Positions 57,619 through 64,000 of a DNA stretch of 64,000 nt are shown here, piece after piece (positions within the stretch are counted from its first letter, which is position 1; each line of letters starts with the position of its first letter). Under the pieces are notes generated by a model. The model was not told where the DNA came from. It saw nothing but the letters and a program-made list of their open reading frames with translations, and did not search any database. The translations under genes were made by a program, and so were the position numbers. The stretch covers positions 1,178,001 through 1,242,000 of the forward strand of contig NZ_CP017812.1 in NCBI RefSeq assembly GCF_001856685.1, read 5' to 3'. Origin of the DNA: Boudabousia tangfeifanii (lineage in GTDB: Bacteria; Actinomycetota; Actinomycetes; Actinomycetales; Actinomycetaceae).

Positions 57619-58113
57619 TTAGTTTCCTGTATTCAACTCGTTCGCAATCTTCTTAGCGAATGCCTCTACCTGATCCCATTCCCGGAAGTCTCCTTCTACT
57701 GCGCCTCCAAGTCGAGCGATCGAACGCTCGCGGAGATTTAGTACGGACGGATTCAAACGCCCAGGAAAGGTTTGATGTTCAACTGGAGCTACTTCCACCA
57801 ATACTGGTCCCACTCGAGATGGATCTTGCACAGTGCCCTTAGGGACTCCGGATAGACCAACTGAAAATGCCCAGACTGGGATATGACGAAGTTCCTCAGA
57901 AAAACGTGCTACAAAATCTTTTGCCGGAGCCATCCAGTTAGTCATATATACAGCAGACCCGATGACCACAGCGTCAAATGAGTCGAGTGATAAGACATTT
58001 TCTGGTGACTGGTTAACTACCTCAAGGCCGTTTTCGCGCAGAATTTCAGCAATTCGTTCCGAGACCTCAGCGGTAGAACCATGTTTTGAAGCAGCAGTAA
58101 CTAAGATTTTCAT
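57619..58113 (-). CDS. Flavodoxin-domain protein (HemG-like)
   Basis: The 164-residue protein begins with the flavodoxin phosphate loop KILVTAASKHGSTAEVSERIAE and has SFDAVVIGSAVYMTNWM, typical of the flavodoxin_5/protoporphyrinogen oxidase HemG-like group. The HemG-specific insert is not evident, so a general electron carrier is equally likely. It is the first of three genes with argR and tyrS. Confidence 0.82.
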   Translation of the reverse strand: MKILVTAASKHGSTAEVSERIAEILRENGLEVVNQSPENVLSLDSFDAVVIGSAVYMTNWMAPAKDFVARFSEELRHIPVWAFSVGLSGVPKGTVQDPSRVGPVLVEVAPVEHQTFPGRLNPSVLNLRERSIARLGGAVEGDFREWDQVEAFAKKIANELNTGN

Positions 58114-58151
58114 GCCAACAGTATAACCCGCGTTGTATTTCTTAGACGAGG

Positions 58152-58874
58152 CTAATGTACTTTCGCTACCAAAGAGTTCAAAGTCGCCTCTAATGGATCG
58201 TAATGATGGTCAATTTGGCGAATATATTCTGCTTCATCTCCGGCAATAGCTGCAGCTAAGATTTTTTGGTGGGCAGCGGCAGTATCTAGGTTTCCTTTTT
58301 TGGTAACAGCTGTCTGTGGTAGCGCAGACATATGAACTTCCCATAAGGACGTTAATAATTTTGCAACCAATTCGTTACCTGCTATTTCCAAAATCGTGGC
58401 ATGAAAAGCGCGGTCCTGCTCTAAGTAAAGATTTCCTAAACTAGCCGCTTCACTCATTTCTGTCACTAATTGCATTAAGAAAGGCTGCTCGGTGCCTTTC
58501 ATACGAGCACAAACAATCGGCGCCATGGCACGATCTACTAACCTACGTAGCTGCACCACTTCTTGCAAAACTTTTAAGTTATGATCTGGCGAAATCGCAG
58601 CTCGGAAAGCTAAAGCTTGCGCCACCGGCTGCAGGCTCATCGCTCCCACAACAGCACCTTTACCATGCTTAACTTGAACAATATCCAAAGTTGAGAGGGT
58701 CTTCAGCGCTTCTCTTACACTAGCTCGCGAAACCCCAAATAGCTCACACAGAGATATTTCTGATGGTAAAGAATCTCCCGGTTTTAGTTTATTTTTAATA
58801 ATAAAATTCTTAATTTCGTCAACTACAATTTCGGATCGACTGACATATGTTCGACTCGCCCAAGTTTTTTCCAT
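58152..58874 (-). CDS. GntR-family regulator, FadR subgroup
   Basis: The 240-residue regulator has a GntR winged helix (VVDEIKNFIIKNKLKPGDSLPSE, then LFGVSRASVREALKTL) and an all-helical FCD ligand domain (about 95-230) with LQEVVQLRRLVDRAMAP and HATILEIAGN. The start ATG 58874 (or GTG 58877) follows AGAAGG. It is divergent from the peptide-transporter operon and a palindrome lies between, so it probably regulates that operon. FCD regulators usually bind small organic acids. Confidence 0.88.
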   Translation of the reverse strand: MEKTWASRTYVSRSEIVVDEIKNFIIKNKLKPGDSLPSEISLCELFGVSRASVREALKTLSTLDIVQVKHGKGAVVGAMSLQPVAQALAFRAAISPDHNLKVLQEVVQLRRLVDRAMAPIVCARMKGTEQPFLMQLVTEMSEAASLGNLYLEQDRAFHATILEIAGNELVAKLLTSLWEVHMSALPQTAVTKKGNLDTAAAHQKILAAAIAGDEAEYIRQIDHHYDPLEATLNSLVAKVH

Positions 58875-58945
58875 CACACTTAGAAGCCCTTCTTTGTACA
58901 ATCTTCTTGCAGATAACTTTCATCTGGAATATCGTTATCGTACCT

Positions 58946-58961
58946 CATCAGTCATCTGATG
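58946..58961. promoter_or_regulatory. Candidate operator for the FadR-type regulator
   Basis: CATCAG-TCAT-CTGATG is a perfect 6-bp palindrome between the divergent regulator and transporter genes, 28 bases before the transporter start. A wider, imperfect symmetry (TCAG...CTGA; GTC...GAC) surrounds it. The size suits a GntR dimer. Confidence 0.5.
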
Positions 58962-58988
58962 TCTGACAACTGTTAAAGGAGACAGTAA

Positions 58989-60593
58989 ATGCGAAATTCA
59001 AGGACCAATTTCAAGCGCGGATCTGCAGTCGCCGCAGCTGCCGTCTGCGCCATGATGCTCGGTGCTTGTGGCGGTGGCACCACTGCCCCTAGCACCTCAA
59101 ACAGTGCTGAAGGTGGCTCAACCGGTGGAGAAAAAGTAATCAACGCTGGTGTTGCTTACGATATGAACTCGGGGTTCGACCCCGCGACTACCTCCGGTGC
59201 ACTTCCTCTTGCCGCTAACTGGCACGTTTTCGAAGGTCTCATGGACCTCGATCCTGTAACCCACGAAGTTTATGTCGGTCTAGCTAAAGAAGAGCCAAAG
59301 AAGGTAGATGATACCCACTACGAAGTCACCCTACGTGATGGCGCCAAATTCTCTGATGGCTCTGATGTAACGGTCGACGACGTTCTCTTCTCCTTCAACC
59401 GAATCCTAGATCCAGAAAATAAAGACACTGGTCTTTACCGCGCCTTCCTTCCATTCATGGACAAGGTTGAAAAGAAAGATGACAAGACCGTCACCATTTC
59501 TTTGAAGTATCCCTTTGCACTACTTAACGAACGTCTTTCCTTGGTCAAGATTGTCCCCAAGGCCGTGGTCGAAGCCGACGCAGAAGCATTTAAGGCAAAG
59601 CCAACTGGCTCTGGGCCATACGTGATCACCGAAGCGACTCCAAAGACCGTTGTGAAGTTCGATAAGAACCCCAACTACAATGGTTCCAAGGAAGCCAAGG
59701 TTGACAAGATGGAATGGAAGGTCCTAGGCGATGCTGCTGCACGTTTGACCGCCATGCAGTCGGGCACCACCGATGCCATCGAGTCCGTGCCAGCCTTGGA
59801 CGTCCAGTCCGGCATCCTCGCCAAGGGTGACACCAAGGTCGAGTCGGTCGATTCCTTTGGTTTGGTCTTCATGATGTTCAATACCAAGAAGCCTCCATTC
59901 GACGATGTTCGTGTCCGCCAAGCATTCTTCTACGCAGTTGACTACGACAAGCTCGTTAACAATGCCATGTTTGGTTTGGCTAACCCCGCCACCTCTTACC
60001 TACAAGAAAGCCACCCTGATTATCAGAAGGCTTCTACCGTTTACACCCATGATGTAGAAAAGGCTAAGAAGCTACTCGCCGAGGCCGGCCACCCAACTTT
60101 GGATCTCACTTTGAACATCACCGACCATGCCTTCATGAAGGATATTGGTCCACTAGTTCAAGAGAACCTAAAGGAAGCTGGCATCAATATCAAGCTTGAA
60201 CAAGATGCTTCCGGCGGCACCTACAAGAAGGTTGACCAAGGCGATTACTCTGTTTTGATCGCACCTGGTGATCCTTCAGTCTTCGGTAATGATCCCGATA
60301 TTCTCCTACGTTGGTGGTATGGCAAGAACATCTGGTCTGAAAAGCGCTACAACTGGGCAGATAGCGCCGAGTTCAAGCAGATCCAAGAACTCTTGGATCA
60401 GGCTTCACAGACCACAGATAAGGAAGCTGCTAAGGCGAACTACAAGAAGGTTTACGACATTATTTCTGACAATGCCGTTCTCTACCCGCTAGTTCACCGC
60501 AAGCTCCCAACGGCATGGAATGATGCCAAGTTGGACGGTTTCAAGCCGATCTCGACTACTGGTTTGTCCTTCCTCGGAGTTGGCCTAAAGTAA
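58989..60593 (+). CDS. Peptide ABC transporter substrate-binding lipoprotein
   Basis: The 534-residue SBP_bac_5 (DppA/OppA) protein has a lipoprotein signal ending MMLGAC with Cys near residue 27 and a Gly/Ser/Thr linker. Family landmarks are the YEVTLRDGAKFSDGSDVTVDDVLFSFNRIL region, FDDVRVRQAFFYAVDYDKLV and a C-terminal VLYPLVHRKLPTAW. It would capture oligopeptides or a related solute outside the membrane. The ribosome binding site is AAAGGAG. Operon with the two permease genes and ATPases downstream. Confidence 0.92.
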   Translation: MRNSRTNFKRGSAVAAAAVCAMMLGACGGGTTAPSTSNSAEGGSTGGEKVINAGVAYDMNSGFDPATTSGALPLAANWHVFEGLMDLDPVTHEVYVGLAKEEPKKVDDTHYEVTLRDGAKFSDGSDVTVDDVLFSFNRILDPENKDTGLYRAFLPFMDKVEKKDDKTVTISLKYPFALLNERLSLVKIVPKAVVEADAEAFKAKPTGSGPYVITEATPKTVVKFDKNPNYNGSKEAKVDKMEWKVLGDAAARLTAMQSGTTDAIESVPALDVQSGILAKGDTKVESVDSFGLVFMMFNTKKPPFDDVRVRQAFFYAVDYDKLVNNAMFGLANPATSYLQESHPDYQKASTVYTHDVEKAKKLLAEAGHPTLDLTLNITDHAFMKDIGPLVQENLKEAGINIKLEQDASGGTYKKVDQGDYSVLIAPGDPSVFGNDPDILLRWWYGKNIWSEKRYNWADSAEFKQIQELLDQASQTTDKEAAKANYKKVYDIISDNAVLYPLVHRKLPTAWNDAKLDGFKPISTTGLSFLGVGLK

Positions 60594-60605
60594 ACTAACT
60601 AGCCA

Positions 60606-60638
60606 TTTGTGGGGGCGCGCGAAGCGCGCCCCCACAAA
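60606..60638 (+). repeat. Very stable hairpin between binding-protein and permease genes
   Basis: TTTGTGGGGGCGCGC (60606-60620) pairs perfectly with 60624-60638 around a 3-base GAA loop. No T-run follows. It lies 12 bases after the binding-protein stop and 30 before the permease start. Such structures often stabilise the upstream message so the binding protein is made in excess. Confidence 0.75.
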
Positions 60639-60668
60639 CACTTTCTCGCAAAACTGGAGCACATCGCC

Positions 60669-61625
60669 GTGACCAATATGTTAAGACTCGTCGGCCGTCG
60701 CCTTGCGATTTTGCCGGTAATGATCCTCGGCATTACCTTCTTGGTGTATGCCCTTATGGCCTTAAGCCCCATCGACCCCGCCTATGTCGCCCTCGGTGAA
60801 AGCGCGTCCGAAGAAGCCCGCGCTGCTTACCGCCAACAGATCGGATACTACGATCCCCTTATCGTTCGTTATGGAAGATTCCTTTGGGATATGCTGCATG
60901 GTTCCCTCGGAACTTATTCTTCGCAACAACTTCCGGTAACTCAACGAATTGCTACTGCTTTCCCTATCACCATGGAACTCACCTTCATGGGTTTGCTCAT
61001 TGCAGTAGTCTTCGCTCTCCTCTTTGGTGTCTTAGCCGCTCTTTACCGTGACAAGTGGCCCGACCAAGTGATTCGTGTCTTTTCAATTCTCTGCGTTGCG
61101 ACTCCCTCCTTCTGGTTAGCAGTACTCTTCATCCAAGCATTTACCATCAAGCTCAATTGGCTCCCAGGCTCCGGTCCGCTACCAGATCCCGGAGTAGATC
61201 CTGCCGGTTTTATGGCCCGTATGGCACTTCCAGCGATTGCTCTGGGCGTTCCCGTCGCTGGTTCCTTGATTCGTGTGGTTCGTACTTCCATGGTGGAAGA
61301 ACTAGACAAAGATTATGTTCGTACCGCCCTAGGCGCAGGTATCCCGAAACACACAGTGGTTGCCCGAAATGTCCTACGTAACGCACTAATCACTCCAGTT
61401 ACCGTCCTCGGCTTACGCATTGGTTATCTGATGGGTGGTGCCATTATTATCGAAGTCATTTTCGACTTGCCAGGAATGGGCGTTGCCATCTTACAAGGCG
61501 TTACCGATAACGAACCTAACTTAGTCCAAGGCGTGACTCTAGTCGTGGCTCTCGCCTTCGTCATTATCAACATTGTGGTTGACATGCTTTACGTCTTAAT
61601 CAACCCACGAATCCGGGAGGTGTGA
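60669..61625 (+). CDS. Peptide ABC transporter permease (DppB type)
   Basis: The 318-residue permease has six helices and the EAA loop DYVRTALGAGIPKHTVVARNVLRNALI. The GTG start at 60669 has GGAG 9 bases upstream. The longer frame from 60609 would begin inside the hairpin. It pairs with the permease half of the next gene. Confidence 0.9.
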   Translation: MTNMLRLVGRRLAILPVMILGITFLVYALMALSPIDPAYVALGESASEEARAAYRQQIGYYDPLIVRYGRFLWDMLHGSLGTYSSQQLPVTQRIATAFPITMELTFMGLLIAVVFALLFGVLAALYRDKWPDQVIRVFSILCVATPSFWLAVLFIQAFTIKLNWLPGSGPLPDPGVDPAGFMARMALPAIALGVPVAGSLIRVVRTSMVEELDKDYVRTALGAGIPKHTVVARNVLRNALITPVTVLGLRIGYLMGGAIIIEVIFDLPGMGVAILQGVTDNEPNLVQGVTLVVALAFVIINIVVDMLYVLINPRIREV

Positions 61626-61626
61626 G

Positions 61627-63612
61627 ATGCACAAGCAGCTTGCTAATAAACTCGAAAAACAACCCGGAGCAAGGTTTAGCCGGTTTGGGAACATGAGCCT
61701 AGGCTCGAAGCTCTCCTTGATTTTCCTAGTCTTCATTGTGCTTTGCGCCGTCTTCGCTCCCCTAGTAGCGCCTTATGATCCCCTGCAAACTTTAAAACCA
61801 ATCCAACAGCCAGGTCATGAGTTCTATTTCGGTACTGATAAAATCGGCCGCGATATCTTCTCTCGCGTGATCTATGGTTCGCGCTACTCACTACTCATTG
61901 GTTTATCAGCTACCGCTTTTGCTCTTTTCTGGGCAGCTATTCTTGGCTCAATTGCAGCTGTCAGCCGCCGATGGATCTCCGAAACCCTGATGCGCGTCTT
62001 GGACATCGTTATGTCCTTCCCAGGCATTGCTCTAGCTGCTGTATTCGTTTCTGTTTGGGGAAACAGCCTACCGGTTTTGATTATGACCATTGGCTTCCTC
62101 TACATTCCCCAACTCACCCGAATCGTGCGCGCTAATATCCTCGATCAGTACGGTGAAGATTACGTCGCAGCAGCGATCGTATCTGGTGCACGCGCACCAT
62201 GGATTCTAGTCAAGCATGTGGCCCGTAACTGCATCGCTCCAGTAATGGTCTTCGCGACCGTCCTCGTCGCTGATGCAATCGTATTCGAAGCATCACTCTC
62301 ATTCATCAATGCCGGTGTGCGTCCCCCCGCACCATCGTGGGGCAATATCCTCGCTGATGGCCGGGCACTTCTGTTCTCCGGCATTTGGTGGCCAACGCTC
62401 TTCCCCGGCCTAGCAATTACCCTCACCGTACTTGCTCTTAACATCTTGTCCGAAGGACTAACCGATGCCATGGTCGCCGCTCCAAAGTCCACGGTTAACA
62501 TTAAGAAGTCTGACTCGACCGACAAGCTCTTGGTTGATCCAGTTTTGGCACACCAAGCACAAGCCGCCGCTTTGGAATCACGCCTAGCTCAGCTTAAAGA
62601 AGTGGAAGCAACCCGCACGGACCGTTTGGTCTACACCCGTAACGAAGAGCCCATCTTAGAAGTTAAGAACCTCTGCATTAGGTTCCCACGTCATGGACAG
62701 ACCAATGTGGTTGATAACGTCAGCTTCAAGGTCCGTCCAGGTGAGACCATGGGTCTAGTTGGTGAATCAGGTTGTGGTAAATCCATTACCTCGCTGACGA
62801 TCATGGGTTTGCTTGATCCTTCCGCTACCATTACGGGCGAGATCAACTACAACGGTCAGAATCTGCTCGACCTTTCTGCCAAGCAGCATTCAAACTTGCG
62901 TGGTCACGAGCTGGCTATGATTTACCAAGATGCGTTGTCTTCTTTGAATCCTTCAATGCTAATCCGCTCGCAAATGAACCAGCTGATTAAGCGAGGCGGG
63001 ACCCGAACCGCTGAAGAATTGCTGGAGCTAGTCGGCCTCGATCCGCAACGAACCTTAAAGTCCTATCCACATGAGCTTTCGGGTGGTCAGCGTCAGCGCG
63101 TCTTGATCGCGATGGCTTTGACTCGAGACCCCAAGCTGGTCATTGCAGACGAACCGACCACAGCGCTAGATGTGACAGTCCAACAGCAAGTAATCGATCT
63201 ACTCAATGAACTGCGAGAAAAGCTTGGTTTCGCCATGATATTCGTCTCGCACGACTTGGCCTTGGTGGCCGAGGTCGCGCACTCGATTACGGTCATGTAC
63301 GCCGGGCAAGTTGTCGAGCAAGCACCAACTGTCACTTTGTTGACCAATCCCAAACATGAATACACTCGTGGTTTGCTAGGTTCCGTCCTATCTATCGAGG
63401 CCGGATCTGGTCGCCTGCACCAAGTCCCAGGCACCGTTCCCTCGCCAAGAGACTTCCCCATTGGTGACCGTTTTGCCCCTCGTTCCTCGCACCCAGATAT
63501 GGGTTTGGATGTTCGTCCAGTCTTCACCGCCGTTGCCGGCGACGAAGACCACTTCTACGCCAAGCCAGCTTGGGAAGAACCAACTCTATCTACGACTGGA
63601 GAAAGTAAATGA
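61627..63612 (+). CDS. Fused peptide ABC transporter permease and ATPase (DppC-DppD)
   Basis: The 661-residue protein joins a DppC-type permease (about 1-290; EAA loop DYVAAAIVSGARAPWILVKHVARN) to a DppD-type ATPase (about 340-661). A 50-residue Ala/Leu-rich linker lies between. The ATPase has Walker A GESGCGKSIT, signature LSGGQRQRVLIAMAL, Walker B LVIADEPTTALD and the oligopeptide C-terminal motif NPKHEYTRGLLGSV. Such fusions are known in Actinobacteria. It starts 1 base after the permease stop. Confidence 0.92.
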   Translation: MHKQLANKLEKQPGARFSRFGNMSLGSKLSLIFLVFIVLCAVFAPLVAPYDPLQTLKPIQQPGHEFYFGTDKIGRDIFSRVIYGSRYSLLIGLSATAFALFWAAILGSIAAVSRRWISETLMRVLDIVMSFPGIALAAVFVSVWGNSLPVLIMTIGFLYIPQLTRIVRANILDQYGEDYVAAAIVSGARAPWILVKHVARNCIAPVMVFATVLVADAIVFEASLSFINAGVRPPAPSWGNILADGRALLFSGIWWPTLFPGLAITLTVLALNILSEGLTDAMVAAPKSTVNIKKSDSTDKLLVDPVLAHQAQAAALESRLAQLKEVEATRTDRLVYTRNEEPILEVKNLCIRFPRHGQTNVVDNVSFKVRPGETMGLVGESGCGKSITSLTIMGLLDPSATITGEINYNGQNLLDLSAKQHSNLRGHELAMIYQDALSSLNPSMLIRSQMNQLIKRGGTRTAEELLELVGLDPQRTLKSYPHELSGGQRQRVLIAMALTRDPKLVIADEPTTALDVTVQQQVIDLLNELREKLGFAMIFVSHDLALVAEVAHSITVMYAGQVVEQAPTVTLLTNPKHEYTRGLLGSVLSIEAGSGRLHQVPGTVPSPRDFPIGDRFAPRSSHPDMGLDVRPVFTAVAGDEDHFYAKPAWEEPTLSTTGESK

Positions 63613-64000
63613 GCACTGAAACTCAACCAGTTATTGAACTGAAAGATGTGAAGGTCTCGTTCCGTTCTCGGACCGGTGGAATCATTAAACCGACGTTGGT
63701 GCATGCTGTTCGTGGCGTCAATATGAAAGTATTGCCCGGCCAAACCCTAGGTCTGGTGGGCGAATCTGGTTGTGGCAAATCAACCACCGCTAAGGTGATG
63801 TGTGGCTTGCAACCACCAACCTCGGGTCAGGTCTTTTTCCGAGGTGAAGAAGTCACCAAGCGCAGTGCCAACATGCGTAAGCGAATCGGTCGTGTGGTAT
63901 CGGTGGTCTTCCAAGATCCTGCCACTGCACTAAACGCCCGAATGGTTGTCCGAGAGGCCCTGATGGACCCGATGCAGGTACACAACGTAGGTACCAAGGA
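63609..64000 (+). CDS. Peptide ABC transporter ATPase (DppF type), 5' part
   Basis: ATG 63609 overlaps the previous stop in ATGA. About 130 residues are in the window: ELKDVKVSFRSRTGG, VHAVRGVNMKVLPGQTLGL, Walker A GESGCGKSTTA and VVSVVFQDPATALNARM (Q-loop). It continues beyond the edge and would supply the second ATPase of the transporter. Confidence 0.9.
   Translation, partial: MSTETQPVIELKDVKVSFRSRTGGIIKPTLVHAVRGVNMKVLPGQTLGLVGESGCGKSTTAKVMCGLQPPTSGQVFFRGEEVTKRSANMRKRIGRVVSVVFQDPATALNARMVVREALMDPMQVHNVGTK

Overview
The window looks like the chromosome of a low-to-middle GC actinobacterium, most plausibly in or near the Actinomycetaceae. The support is gene content: actinobacterial DUF3043 and M20 dipeptidase genes, a very long RNase E/G with charged flanks, a cydABDC cluster followed by a GAF histidine kinase, and a 23S rRNA with extra sequence where Actinobacteria carry their domain III insertion. 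This is inference; comparing the complete 16S gene with a database would settle it.

Layout. 1-2.5 kb: a minus-strand run (unknown gene, pyrD, DUF3043, start of a dipeptidase). 2.8-6.4 kb: an rRNA methyltransferase facing purine nucleoside phosphorylase, a GDSL esterase and a sugar-type oxidoreductase. 6.4-9.2 kb: metY-metX, the direct sulfhydrylation route to methionine, with two unusual RNA structures. 9.4-14.2 kb: a stress membrane protein, CorA, a UPF0371 protein, an exonuclease and an amidotransferase. 14.3-17.1 kb: alanine dehydrogenase and an amino-acid permease whose promoter overlaps a palindrome. 17.2-25.7 kb: small and poorly characterised genes (lipoprotein, FMN reductase, DUF1801, HhH-GPD glycosylase, a repeat protein, a beta-helix-like protein) plus NhaC-type and TDT-type transporters.

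25.8-29.9 kb is the accessory region. A three-gene lactococcin 972-type bacteriocin operon (peptide, large membrane protein, ABC ATPase) is followed by decayed coding fragments and a five-copy 11-bp repeat array. The block is bracketed by two related ~93-bp direct repeats and ends at a tRNA-Ala gene, which looks like a small genomic island.

30.0-41.5 kb is a housekeeping block on the minus strand (rne, rplU, rpmA, obg, then nadD, rsfS, tRNA-Ala). Between obg and nadD sits a module for galacto-N-biose/lacto-N-biose: a GH112 phosphorylase with a DeoR regulator, and a divergent ROK kinase and class II aldolase. It suggests growth on mucin or milk-type glycans. 41.8-49.8 kb: cytochrome bd oxidase, its CydDC exporter and a histidine kinase with no partner here. 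50-55.2 kb: one rRNA operon, 16S-23S-5S on the minus strand, with no tRNA in the spacer. 55.8-58.9 kb: tyrS, argR, a flavodoxin and a FadR-type regulator. 59-64 kb: a peptide ABC transporter divergent from that regulator, with a fused permease-ATPase and running off the end. No CRISPR array, intact transposase, integrase or prophage was seen.
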